From: JBMNUM01 sp050946275
Lineage (GTDB): Bacteria > Actinomycetota > Coriobacteriia > Coriobacteriales > CADBOM01
Assembly: GCA_050946275.1 (NCBI GenBank)
Contig: JBMNUM010000009.1
Location: 1-64,000 of the forward strand
DNA: 64,000 bases
Direction of reading: 5' to 3'
Each line of letters begins with the position of its first letter. Position 1 is the first letter of the stretch. Both the position numbers and the translations under genes were made by a program. Below are positions 44,580-53,631 of this stretch, piece after piece. Under the pieces are notes generated by a model that did not search any database, was not told where the DNA came from, and saw only the letters and a list, made by a program, of their open reading frames with translations.

Positions 44580-46055
44580 ATGGCTTCTTTCGATAAGGAT
44601 GCCTTCGATATAAAGCTATATCTCGACGCGGCGCGCAAGGCCGCCGAGGAAGGGCGTGGCAAGCTCGCGTTTCATCTCTACCTCGCCGCCTACGAAGTGG
44701 CCACGGCGGCTGGGCAGCATCCGTCCGATGCGGTTCTCGATGGGATGCGCGAGGCTTGGGATATCGCCATGGGTCTTGGTGACAAGCCTGCCGCCGAACT
44801 CGTCTTCGCCGCCGTGGCGCCGCTTTTCGAGGGGTCCGAGGTAGACGGGATGATGCATGAGCTGCAGGACATGATGGTCTCGCAACTCAAGGACATGGGC
44901 GTCAGCGATGAGCAGATCGAGCAGGTGACCTCCCTGCAATACGATGGCGCGGACGAGGACGAGGATGAGGACGAGGACGGGCACGCGGCCCCTGGATTCC
45001 CCGATTTCCTCAACGGCCTCGGCATGCTGGTGCGCGGCGCAGTCGGCGGGGCGCAGCAGGGTGCCCTTGGAGCAGGCGGGATGCAGATGCCCTGGGGCCA
45101 GCCCGCTCAGGACCAGAAGCAGGAGCAACCCGAGCCGCAGGTCGGCTACCACACGATCGTCGGATACGACACGGCTCTCAAGTCCATGCGCGCGTTCGGC
45201 TTCGATACCGCTGATGACGAGGCGTATCGACAGTTCGTTCAGGAGTCCTCCGTGTTCCACGGCCTCGACGGCCTCTCGCTCTACGACCCGTTCCTGTTCT
45301 ACGGGCCCTCGCGCGAGGACGTGTTCGAGTTCGCCGAGGCGACGGCTGGCGAGATCGGCAACCCCGTGCTCGTGCTGCACGTGCGCACGAACGACGAGGG
45401 CGTGTGGACCATCAGGCTCTCGGGACCGTTCCGCCGTGGTCTGTTCGGCATGTCCGACCCGACCGACATTCCCACGCCGTGCACGTTCATCATCGAGAAC
45501 ATCGACATCCTCCAGGATTTCATCCGCATGGCGCTCGAGGCAGAGCATCGCATGGATGGCGAGGTGGCCGCGCAGAGCGGCCGCATGTACAGCGAGATAA
45601 TCGGCTACATCCACACGATCGTGAACAAGCCCGAGGTGTTCCCGATACTCACGGCTCAGAAGGATGCGAAGCTGACCGGCCCCTTCGCCGAGCTGTTCGG
45701 TCGTTGCGAGCGCATTCTCGTCGACAACCCGACCGTCGACGAGCGCAAGGCCGTGTGGAACAGCTTCGCCATGGAGCACACGTCGTTTTCGGGAATCGAC
45801 ATCGACAAGCTCTCGACCCTGTCGGAGGGAATCTCCCGCCACAACATGGTGGTTGCGGGAAAGAGCGCCGTCAAAGAGGCGTATCAGGAGTCGCTGACCA
45901 ACAACGACCATCGCTTCGTGACCATCAACGACGTGCTCTTCGAGATGGTGCCCTTCGCCTCTGATGGCGATAAGCCGAACACCGTGATCGAGGATGCCGC
46001 AGCCGAGGCCTTCATAAACGAGCTCGGGGACTTCGATTTCGGCGGCGGCGAGTAG
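44580..46055 (+). CDS. AAA-like protein with degenerate nucleotide-binding site, function unknown
   Basis: A 491-residue cytoplasmic protein. AGGAGG lies 6 nt before the ATG. Residues 1-125 are helical; 125-135 is an acidic run (EDEDEDED), followed by a Gly/Gln-rich linker. From about 235 the sequence resembles an AAA+ module: DPFLFYGPSREDVFEFAEA sits where a Walker A would be but lacks the GKT/S, and TFIIENIDIL (about 302-311) looks like Walker B with E/N changes. The end resembles an AAA small domain. It is probably a non-hydrolysing scaffold or adaptor. No functional neighbour is evident. Confidence 0.6.
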   Translation: MASFDKDAFDIKLYLDAARKAAEEGRGKLAFHLYLAAYEVATAAGQHPSDAVLDGMREAWDIAMGLGDKPAAELVFAAVAPLFEGSEVDGMMHELQDMMVSQLKDMGVSDEQIEQVTSLQYDGADEDEDEDEDGHAAPGFPDFLNGLGMLVRGAVGGAQQGALGAGGMQMPWGQPAQDQKQEQPEPQVGYHTIVGYDTALKSMRAFGFDTADDEAYRQFVQESSVFHGLDGLSLYDPFLFYGPSREDVFEFAEATAGEIGNPVLVLHVRTNDEGVWTIRLSGPFRRGLFGMSDPTDIPTPCTFIIENIDILQDFIRMALEAEHRMDGEVAAQSGRMYSEIIGYIHTIVNKPEVFPILTAQKDAKLTGPFAELFGRCERILVDNPTVDERKAVWNSFAMEHTSFSGIDIDKLSTLSEGISRHNMVVAGKSAVKEAYQESLTNNDHRFVTINDVLFEMVPFASDGDKPNTVIEDAAAEAFINELGDFDFGGGE

Positions 46056-46116
46056 GGGTTCAGCCGTACTGGTGGACCGGGCCGACGTTGCGAACGAGAT
46101 GCGGTTCGTCGATTCC

Positions 46117-47445
46117 TTATTTCAGGCGGTCGATGACCTCTTCGTAGGGGAGGCCCGTCTCGCGAGCTATGCGGGCGACGTCGTCGTGCTCGGGTCGGAT
46201 CCAGCTGCGCGCCTGGTCGTGCAGTGGCTGCGCGGCGAGCGCCTTGTAGCGCACCGGCCCGAATTCCGTTTCGCGCTCGAATTGCTCGCGTGGTGCCACG
46301 ACCCGCTCGACCGGCGTGCGGCGTATTCCCAGGGTTCCCGTACGGCCGATGGCCTCTTTGGCCAGGTGGTCTGCATCGGCGGGCGCGGTGAGCACGTTCA
46401 AGGCGAACGCCATGCGTCCCTTCTTCATCGTGATGGGCTCTTGCCAGACATCGAGGGCGCCCGCAGCCATGAGGTCCTCGCAACACGATGCCGCCACCTC
46501 GGGGCTGATATGGTCGATGTTCGCCTGTAGGAGAATGCATTGCTCGAGGGAGAAGCCCTCCTCGGCATCGGGACACGAGGCGACGCGGTCTCCCACGATG
46601 ACGCGCAGGCAGTTCGCGGCTCCGTCGATGTGGCGCGTGCCGAGTCCGAAGCCCGTGGCACGTGGAATCATCGCGGGGAACGGCTCCCAGCTCGTCACGT
46701 TGGCGTGCAGGAGGCCGGCTCCGGTCGGCGTGGTCATCTCGCCCTCATAGGGACCGGCGACGATGGGAAGGCCCTCGAGGAGCAGCGTGGTTGCCGGAGC
46801 CGGGACCGGAAGCGTCCCGTGGGCGCAATCGACGGTGCCGCAGCCCACGGTGATGGGGGTGGAGTAGATCTCGTCGAGTGCGAGTTTGTCCATGAGATAG
46901 CACGCGCCCACGGTATCGACGATGGAGTCGATGGCCCCGACCTCGTGGAAATGGACATCGTCGAGCGATGTGCCATGCACCTGGGACTCGGCACGCGCGA
47001 CGAGCTCGAACGTGCGCAGGGAGCGCTCGATGGTCTGTTCCGAGAGAAGGCCGTCCGCACCCCATCCCTCGATCATCTGCCTGATGTCGGCCCACGACCG
47101 GTGCTCGTGATGGTGCTCATGCCCGTGATCATGATCGTGGCCATGATGATGTTCGTGGTCGTGATGGTGTCCGTGCTCATGGTCGTGCGCATGGACGTGC
47201 TCGTGGCCGTGCCCATGCCCATGCTCGTGATGATGGGCGTGTGCGGGAGTGACCGAGAGACGCAGGCCGGTGATACCCTTGTCGGATCCCTGCGAGAAAG
47301 CGACATGCGCATCGGGGAGCAATTCCTCGAACAGCGATTCGAAGCTGGCGCGGTCGCAGACCCCGAGCTCCTCGCACGCCTGCATGAGGGCGCATACGAT
47401 CTTGTCGCCGGCAGCGCCGGTGGAGATGTCGAAGTGGGCTATCAT
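46117..47445 (-). CDS. larC: LarC: nickel insertion enzyme of the nickel-pincer cofactor
   Basis: LarC inserts nickel into pyridinium bis-thiocarboxylate mononucleotide to make the nickel-pincer cofactor of lactate racemase-type enzymes. ATG 47445 overlaps the larB stop as ATGA and follows GGAGG, giving 442 residues. It starts MIAHFDISTGAAGD, the family N-terminus, and has VHFHEVGAIDSIVDTVGA. Residues about 69-115 are a metal-binding loop with 28 His in 47 positions, typical of nickel-handling proteins. larA and larE are not in the window. Confidence 0.92.
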   Translation of the reverse strand: MIAHFDISTGAAGDKIVCALMQACEELGVCDRASFESLFEELLPDAHVAFSQGSDKGITGLRLSVTPAHAHHHEHGHGHGHEHVHAHDHEHGHHHDHEHHHGHDHDHGHEHHHEHRSWADIRQMIEGWGADGLLSEQTIERSLRTFELVARAESQVHGTSLDDVHFHEVGAIDSIVDTVGACYLMDKLALDEIYSTPITVGCGTVDCAHGTLPVPAPATTLLLEGLPIVAGPYEGEMTTPTGAGLLHANVTSWEPFPAMIPRATGFGLGTRHIDGAANCLRVIVGDRVASCPDAEEGFSLEQCILLQANIDHISPEVAASCCEDLMAAGALDVWQEPITMKKGRMAFALNVLTAPADADHLAKEAIGRTGTLGIRRTPVERVVAPREQFERETEFGPVRYKALAAQPLHDQARSWIRPEHDDVARIARETGLPYEEVIDRLK

Positions 47446-48173
47446 CTTGCTCCTCCGTCCAGCCATCGGGGGTGGTTGATGCGGTGGGCGATCTGCGCGG
47501 CCCCGAATCCGTTGTCAACGTTCACGACGCTCACGCCGCCGGCGCAGCTGTTTATCATGGCCAACAACGCCGAGACGCCGCCGAAATTGGCACCGTATCC
47601 GACGCTCGTCGGCACGGCTATCACGGGCACGTCGACGAGCCCGGCCACAAGCGAGGGCAGCGCGCCCTCCATGCCGGCGCAGCAGACGATGACGCGCGCC
47701 TCGCGTAGGATGTCGACCTTGTCGAGCGTGCGGTGCACGCCGGCGATTCCGATGTCGGGCACGAGGGTCACGTGCGAACCCATGAGGCAGGCGGTCAGCG
47801 CGGCCTCCTCGGCGACGAAGAGATCGCTCGTCCCCGCGCAGCACACAACGACGTCTCCCGTGTCCTCGGATTTGGCGACATGTGCGAGGGCCTCCATCGT
47901 GGTCGTGGCCCGGATGGGGTTCTCCCGCCGGTCGATGAAGAGCGCCCTCGGCGTTGCCAGGTAGCAGGCGTCGGGGAACTCGCCGAGTATGGCCTCGGCT
48001 TCGTCGGGCTCCACGCGCGTGACGAGCACGAGGTCGTGGTGCTCGAGCAGGTTTCCCGCGATTGCGATGATCTGTCCGGCAGTCTTGCCGAGTCCGAAGA
48101 CGACCTCGGGGAAGCCGCAGCGCTTTGCGCGGTCGTAGTCGAGATCTGCGAAGCTGGTCACGTCTTCCTGCAT
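47442..48173 (-). CDS. larB: LarB: nickel-pincer cofactor biosynthesis carboxylase
   Basis: LarB carboxylates and hydrolyses nicotinic acid adenine dinucleotide, the first step to the nickel-pincer cofactor. The 243-residue product has the PurE-like C-terminal domain (GTSDLFVAEEAALTACLMG and VPTSVGYGANFGGVSALLAMINSC split across two segments) and matches the family length. It precedes larC with a 4-nt overlap and is divergent from the hydrogenase genes. Confidence 0.92.
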   Translation of the reverse strand: MQEDVTSFADLDYDRAKRCGFPEVVFGLGKTAGQIIAIAGNLLEHHDLVLVTRVEPDEAEAILGEFPDACYLATPRALFIDRRENPIRATTTMEALAHVAKSEDTGDVVVCCAGTSDLFVAEEAALTACLMGSHVTLVPDIGIAGVHRTLDKVDILREARVIVCCAGMEGALPSLVAGLVDVPVIAVPTSVGYGANFGGVSALLAMINSCAGGVSVVNVDNGFGAAQIAHRINHPRWLDGGAR

Positions 48174-48252
48174 GTCTTCTCCCTGATAAGCGGGTGTTTT
48201 TCTCCGCTCTCATGGTACCCGATGAACGGTTCCTTGGCGTGGCGGACCTGAC

Positions 48253-48299
48253 AACGGCGTTGGGCGTCTCCGTCTTGGAAAACGCATTTGACGCCGTTG
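48253..48299. repeat. inverted repeat in the larB / hydrogenase divergent spacer
   Basis: AACGGCGT at about 48253 and ACGCCGTT at about 48292 are reverse complements 31 nt apart. They lie in the 209-bp spacer between larB (minus) and the hydrogenase small subunit (plus), so they may be a regulator site for either. Promoter boxes are unclear. Confidence 0.3.
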
Positions 48300-48382
48300 T
48301 CGGGTTTTCGAGGTTGTTTGTGCGGGTTATTGGGGAAACCTTTAAACCAGGGGAAACCACTGCGACTTGGATGGGAGGCGCC

Positions 48383-49719
48383 ATGGGCGACGGGGCGAAG
48401 CGGGAATCCGGCATGTATGCATACCTTGCGAGCCGGGGTGTTTCCCGCAGGTCGTTCCTCAAGTTCTGCGGCGGTCTCGCCGCGGCACTCGGTCTCTCCA
48501 AGGCCATGGCGCCGCAAGTCGCGCTCGCGATCGAAGAGAAGGTCGAGGGCGGGAAGCTCGCTCCCGTGATCTGGCTCGAGGCGGGTTCGTGCACCGGATG
48601 CACCGAGTCCTTCGCGCAGGCCGAGGTTCCCAACATCGCGACGGTCGTGCTCGACATGATCTCGCTCGACTATTGCGAGTCGCTCTCCGCCGGGGCGGGC
48701 ATCTCGCTCGAGCAGGCGAAGGCCGATGCCATCGAGGCGGGAGGATACCTGCTCGTGTACGAGGGCGCCGTCATGACCGGTTGGGATGGCAACGCGTTGC
48801 GCATCGGGGGAGAGAAGGGCACGGATATCCTGATCGAGGCGGCGCGCAATGCGGTCGCGGTTATCTGCGCCGGCTCGTGCGCGGTCGATGGGGGATGGAT
48901 GCCGCCGACCCGAATCCCGCCGGCGCGATGGGCGCCCAGGAGTTCCTGCGCCGGAACGGCATCACCGACGTTCCCGTGATCAACCTTCCCTCGTGTCCGG
49001 TGAACCCCGAGGCGGTGGTCGTCGTGCTCGTCAACTACCTTCTCATGGATCACACGATCCCCGCCCTCGATTCGAAGAATCGCCCGATCCCCATCTTCGG
49101 CCAGTACATCCATGACAACTGCTCGCGGCGCGGGCATTTCGAGAACGGTGAGTTCGTGTACCGCTTCGGCAGCGAGGAGGAGCGAAAGGGCTATTGCCTC
49201 TACGCCATGGGCTGCCGTGGACCCCAGACGAAATCGAGCTGCTCGCTGTACCGCTGGAACCGGCGCGTGAGCTGGTGCGTTGAGTCGGGAGCCCCATGCT
49301 GCGGTTGCGCGGAGGCCGACCCCTCGACCACCACGCGCAATTGGGTCTCGATGAATGCGCCGTTCTCGGGATCGCGGTTCAGGGACATCAAGGTGCTGGG
49401 CAAGAACGTCCAGATAGCGCCGGTTGCGGCAGGTGTCGCCGGGGTCGTCGCGGCGGCGCTCGTCGTGCACGGCTTCGGCATGAAACTGGCCGGCCGCACG
49501 AAGGGCGGCCCGCCCATAGAGAAGGAGACCGAGCACGAGTTGGACCAGCGGCTCTACGAGGAGGCGCTGGTCGAGGCACGCGAGAAGCTGGCGCGCGAGC
49601 GGGCGTGGGATGCCGAGAGGGCCGCGAGGGCCGCCGAGGCAGCCGAGGCCGCTGCCGCGGCGCGCGGCATGAAGACGCCCGGGAAGACCGACGACGACCA
49701 AGGGGGTGCCGCCCGATGA
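48383..49719 (+). pseudogene. hyaA: [NiFe] hydrogenase small subunit, frame interrupted at G tract 48890-48894
   Basis: Electron-transferring small subunit of an uptake hydrogenase. ATG 48383 follows GGGAGG. The N-terminus carries a Tat signal (GVSRRSFLKFCGG). The mature part has the proximal-cluster CTGCTES, then CAGSCAVDGG in frame 0. The frame is then lost and continues in the -1 frame with AADPNPAGAMGAQEF, PSCPVNPEA, HDNCSRRGHFE, CLYAMGCRGP and the later Cys-rich segment. Adding one G to the G5 tract restores VDGG-MDAADPNPAGA. A membrane helix (about 15-20 hydrophobic residues) and an unusually long charged alpha-helical tail (about 75 residues) follow. Both halves look intact, so this may be a sequencing or assembly error, a recent mutation, or less likely programmed frameshifting. 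Confidence 0.85.
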
Positions 49720-51356
49720 GGTCGATCATCGACCCCGTGAGCAGGATAGAGGGCCATCTCAGGGTGGAGATGGAGGTCGAGGGAGGCCATGTCTCGCAGG
49801 CGTGGGTATCCGGCGGCCTCTTCCGCGGCATGGAGCTCATCCTCCGCGGACGCGAGCCCGCCGATGCCGCAGTCATCTCGCAGCGCATCTGCGGTGTCTG
49901 TCCCGTCTCGCATGCGCACGCCTCGAGCATGGCGGGCGAGGCGGCGACGGGCATCGAGGAGCTCCCGAACGCGGCTCGCATCGTAAGGAACATCGTGGAG
50001 GGAGCGCAGTTCCTCCATTCGAACATACTGTGGTTCTACAACCTCACCGGGCTGGACTACGTCGACCCGACGAATGCGCTGACCGCCGATGTTGCGGCCG
50101 CATACGACCTCGCCCGACAGTGGGGCACCGCGGCCAACGACCTTCAGGCCGTGCACGACCATCTCGAATCCTTCGTTGAGAACGGGCAGCTGTCTCTTTT
50201 CACGGGCAACTGGTTCTCGAGGGAGGGCTATAAGCTCACGCCCGAGATGGACCTCGTCGCCACGGCGCATTACCTCGAGGCTCTGGAGTACCAGGCGAAG
50301 GCATCCGAGATAGCCGGCCTCGTCGGCGGCAAGATGCCCCATATCATGTCGTCGGTTCCCGGCGGCACGACCTTCGTGCCCACGGTCAACCAGCTCTCGG
50401 ATATTCTCTTCCGCGCGCAGAGGATTCGCGATTGGGTGGAGCGCACGATGGTTCCCGATACGCTTGGAATAGCGGATCCGTACCGCGATTCGTTCGGGTA
50501 CGGCCGGGGAGTTGAGCGCTATGTGGCGTGGGGCGTGTTCAACGACCCGACCCAGCTTCCCGAGAACCGCTACCTTCCCGCTGGCGTGATCGACGACCGG
50601 GACGGGTTGTCGCTTCCGAACGAAGCCCTCATCAAGGAGTACACGGGCCATTCGTTCTATGCATCCGACGGCAACCTCAATCCCCGTCAGGGCCTCACCG
50701 ATCCGCTCTATCCGGCCGGAGGCGCCGACTTGAACGGTAAGTACACGTGGACGAAAGGGCCGTCGTACGACGGGAAGCCCCACGAGGCCGGCCCTCTCGC
50801 CCGCATGCTCGTGGCCTATCTCCGCGACGTGCCGCGCATCAAGGAGCTCGTCGACGGGGCGCTTTCCGCGCTCGGTTCGCCCGGCCAGCTCTCGCTTCTC
50901 CACTCGACGCTCGGTCGCGTGGTGGCGCGCAACCTCGAGACGCTCTATGTCGCCGAGCGACTCGTCGAGTGGATAGAGGAACTCATAGCCGCCGTGTCGG
51001 AGGGTGATTCGAGCTTCTTCACCGAGCCCGTGAGCACGACGGGCGAGGGTTGCGGCATGTGGGAGGCACCACGCGGCGCGCTCTACCATTTCATGCGCAT
51101 CGTCGACAATCGCATCCAGGACTACCAGGTGATCGTCCCCACGACGTGGAACATCGCCCCGCGCGATGCCGATGGCATCCCGGGCCCGATGGAGACCGCG
51201 CTCGAAGGCGTGCCGGTCGACGATCCCGAGAAGCCCATCGATGCGCTGCGCACCGTGCACAGCTTCGACCCCTGCGTGTCGTGCTCGGTGCACGTGTCTG
51301 AGCCGGCCACGGGCAAGCGCTTCGAGGCGGTCACGCATCCTTGGGGGGTGGCTTAG
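49716..51356 (+). CDS. hyaB: [NiFe] hydrogenase large subunit
   Basis: Carries the Ni-Fe centre where hydrogen is split. ATG 49716 overlaps the small subunit stop as ATGA. The 546-residue product begins MRSIIDPVSRIEGHLRVE. Nickel ligands are visible: C59 and C62 in RICGVCPVSHAH, and C520 and C523 in DPCVSCSVH. H526 should be the end of the mature protein, leaving a 20-residue peptide (527-546) for removal by the endopeptidase encoded at 52137. The sequence fits group 1 membrane-bound uptake hydrogenases. Confidence 0.96.
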   Translation: MRSIIDPVSRIEGHLRVEMEVEGGHVSQAWVSGGLFRGMELILRGREPADAAVISQRICGVCPVSHAHASSMAGEAATGIEELPNAARIVRNIVEGAQFLHSNILWFYNLTGLDYVDPTNALTADVAAAYDLARQWGTAANDLQAVHDHLESFVENGQLSLFTGNWFSREGYKLTPEMDLVATAHYLEALEYQAKASEIAGLVGGKMPHIMSSVPGGTTFVPTVNQLSDILFRAQRIRDWVERTMVPDTLGIADPYRDSFGYGRGVERYVAWGVFNDPTQLPENRYLPAGVIDDRDGLSLPNEALIKEYTGHSFYASDGNLNPRQGLTDPLYPAGGADLNGKYTWTKGPSYDGKPHEAGPLARMLVAYLRDVPRIKELVDGALSALGSPGQLSLLHSTLGRVVARNLETLYVAERLVEWIEELIAAVSEGDSSFFTEPVSTTGEGCGMWEAPRGALYHFMRIVDNRIQDYQVIVPTTWNIAPRDADGIPGPMETALEGVPVDDPEKPIDALRTVHSFDPCVSCSVHVSEPATGKRFEAVTHPWGVA

Positions 51357-52082
51357 ATGAGCCGTATGGCGCAGTACCGGGAGGCGCACCCCCTGCCGTT
51401 CGTGATCAACCACTGGATCAACGTCGTGAGCATGTTGTTCCTCATCCTCACGGGACTGTGCATCCACTATCCGTTCCTGCCCTTCGCCATGGGCGTCGTG
51501 CGCGGGCTCCACATCTTCTTCGCGATCGTGTTCGTCGTCAACGCGATCGTGCGAGTGGTTCTCTCGTTCATCGTCAAGTCCGCGCAGTATCAGGGAACGC
51601 GCGAGGGCCTCGACCGCGATATCAAGAACTTCCTGCCCTCCAAGGCCAACCGCCATCAGTTCTGGCCATGGATCAAGTACTATCTGTTCATCAAGAAGGA
51701 GCACCCGAAGGGAACGAAATACGGCTCTCCCCAGAAGCTCGCGTACGCGGCGCTGCCGTTCCTGATCCTGCTCTCCGCGCTCTCGGGGTTCAGCCTGTGG
51801 AGCGTCACCGCCGATTGGGGGTTCTTCGCCTGGCTCACCTCGCTCGTGGGTGGGGCGATGAACATGCGCATGATCCATTACGTGCTGATGTGGATATTCA
51901 TCATCTTCATCTTCGTGCACGTCTACCTCGCCAACATCTACGGCTCCTCCTCGTCGAGGATGATGTTCTTCCGCAAGGAACATGGTGGCGAGGTGCTCGA
52001 TCCGGAAACGCTCGAGGTCATCGGCGTCGACGACCTGTCGGGAAAACCAATCCAGCCTCTGGACGACCGTCAAGATGATTGA
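51357..52082 (+). CDS. hyaC: hydrogenase cytochrome b subunit
   Basis: A 241-residue membrane protein with four main hydrophobic helices, expected to carry two b haems and pass electrons from the small subunit to menaquinone. Histidines are well placed (PFVINHWIN, GLHIFFA, MIHYVLMW, FIFVHVYLA). ATG follows the large subunit stop without a gap. Confidence 0.92.
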   Translation: MSRMAQYREAHPLPFVINHWINVVSMLFLILTGLCIHYPFLPFAMGVVRGLHIFFAIVFVVNAIVRVVLSFIVKSAQYQGTREGLDRDIKNFLPSKANRHQFWPWIKYYLFIKKEHPKGTKYGSPQKLAYAALPFLILLSALSGFSLWSVTADWGFFAWLTSLVGGAMNMRMIHYVLMWIFIIFIFVHVYLANIYGSSSSRMMFFRKEHGGEVLDPETLEVIGVDDLSGKPIQPLDDRQDD

Positions 52083-52136
52083 GCGGGATAAAAGGGGCCG
52101 GTCCCCAATCGTCCCACTTCGAGAGGCGGGTAACGG

Positions 52137-52622
52137 ATGATCAGCATTCTGGGTGTCGGCAACGTCCTGATGCGCGATGAGGGCGTCGGACCGGCTGTCA
52201 TCGCGTATCTGAACGAACGCCACGAGTTCGGCGGGGGCGTGCGCGCCGTCGATTGCGCCACCATGGGCCTCGCGCTCCTGCCGTACTTCCGGGATAGCGA
52301 TCACATCATCGTGGTCGATGCCGTCGATGGCACCGGCCACCCTGCCGGCACGATCGTTCGGTTCTCGCCGGAGGACATCGCCCGCCATCCCGGGAGCCAC
52401 ACTGCCCATAGCATCGCATTTCCCGATGTTCTCGACGCGGCGGCGCTGCTCGGCTACCGTGTCAAGGGGAGCTGCGTGGGCGTTCAGGTCGCCGACATGC
52501 GCCCGGAGGTGTTCGACATCGGCTTGACGCCGGCGGTGGCGGCCGCGGTTCCAGCGGCTGCGCGCGAGGTCGTGGTCATGCTGGGTGAGCTGGGCGTCGA
52601 GGTTCGCACGGCGGCTGGGTGA
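52137..52622 (+). CDS. hyaD: hydrogenase maturation endopeptidase (HyaD/HoxM-like)
   Basis: Cleaves the C-terminal peptide of the large subunit after Ni insertion. The 161-residue product starts ISILGVGNVLMRDEGVGPAV, the family signature, with VVDAVDGTG and HTAHSIAF supplying the Asp and His expected to bind nickel. It follows the cytochrome gene in the same operon. Confidence 0.93.
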   Translation: MISILGVGNVLMRDEGVGPAVIAYLNERHEFGGGVRAVDCATMGLALLPYFRDSDHIIVVDAVDGTGHPAGTIVRFSPEDIARHPGSHTAHSIAFPDVLDAAALLGYRVKGSCVGVQVADMRPEVFDIGLTPAVAAAVPAAAREVVVMLGELGVEVRTAAG

Positions 52623-52644
52623 ACGCGAGAGGAGGGTGTACGCT

Positions 52645-53613
52645 GTGGGATACGGGCATGATGACGCGCTGGGGAGTCTGGGCGAGCTGTATCGCGATTG
52701 CACGTTGTGCCCGCGGGCATGCCATGTCGACCGGACACGTGGCCAGCTCGGTTACTGCGGTGCCTCGGACCGGGTGCAGATTGCCCGGGCGGCCCTCCAT
52801 TTCTGGGAGGAGCCTCCCATCTCCGGCGACAACGGATCGGGAACGGTCTTCTTCGCACACTGCCCGCTGCAATGCGCGTATTGCCAGAACGAGCAGATAT
52901 CGCGCCGGTCGATCGACCTCGTGGCCAATCCCTGGGCGCGCCGTACGTTCGGTGCTTCCGAGCTAGCCGACATCTTCCTCGCCCTCGAGGCGCAGGGGGC
53001 GAACAACATCAACCTCGTGACCGCGGTGCACTACACGCCGACGGTCATCGTGGCGATTCATCTGGCGCGCGGGCGCGGGCTGGCCGTGCCGATTGTCTAC
53101 AACACGGGCGGCTACGAGTCCGTCGAGACGTTGCGCCTCTATCGCGATCTCGTGGACGTGTACCTCGCAGATTTCAAGCACATCGAGCCCGCCTTCTCGA
53201 ATCGCTATGCGCATGCCCCGGATTATCCACGGGTCGTCGAGGCGGCAATCGAGGAGATGGTGGGACAGACGGGCTCCCCTTGGTACGAGGAGATGCCGAC
53301 GGGGGAGGAGATCATGGTGTGCGGCACCATCGTGCGTCATCTCCTGTTGCCGGGCGGCATCGACGAGTCGGAGCGCGTGGTCGAGTACCTCGGCCGCGAG
53401 TTCGGGGACCGCGTCGCCGTGAGCCTCATGAGCCAATACGTCCCCATGCCCTCCGCGGATCTTCCGGAGCTCGGGCAGCGCCTCGACCCGGTCGAGTATG
53501 GCAATCTCGTCGACCACGCCATGAACTACGACTTCGACGAGTGCTTCATCCAGGAGATGGAATCCGCGGACGCATGCTACATCCCCCCGTTCGACGGCAC
53601 GCTTCCCGAATGA
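52645..53613 (+). CDS. radical SAM protein, PflA-like
   Basis: A 322-residue radical SAM enzyme. GTG 52645 is chosen because GGAGG lies 9 nt upstream; longer starts overlap hyaD. The SAM-binding cluster is C73, C77, C80 in HCPLQCAYCQN. Four further N-terminal cysteines (about 19, 22, 26 and 38, in DCTLCPRACH... and GYC) could hold a second cluster or zinc. It belongs to the PflA-like COG1313 group, whose substrates are mostly unknown. It follows the hydrogenase genes by 22 nt, which suggests a link to hydrogenase or another glycyl radical enzyme; this is inference. Confidence 0.82.
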   Translation: MGYGHDDALGSLGELYRDCTLCPRACHVDRTRGQLGYCGASDRVQIARAALHFWEEPPISGDNGSGTVFFAHCPLQCAYCQNEQISRRSIDLVANPWARRTFGASELADIFLALEAQGANNINLVTAVHYTPTVIVAIHLARGRGLAVPIVYNTGGYESVETLRLYRDLVDVYLADFKHIEPAFSNRYAHAPDYPRVVEAAIEEMVGQTGSPWYEEMPTGEEIMVCGTIVRHLLLPGGIDESERVVEYLGREFGDRVAVSLMSQYVPMPSADLPELGQRLDPVEYGNLVDHAMNYDFDECFIQEMESADACYIPPFDGTLPE

Positions 53614-53631
53614 GCCGAAGGACCGCCCGGC

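Noticed and set aside
48125..48382. N-terminal extension of the hydrogenase small subunit frame to 48125
   Set aside because: The extra residues have no motif, and the ribosome site and Tat signal support ATG 48383.
49554..52703. 1049-residue open frame on the minus strand opposite the hydrogenase genes
   Set aside because: It is a long shadow frame caused by high GC. The plus strand carries strong hydrogenase motifs at the same place.
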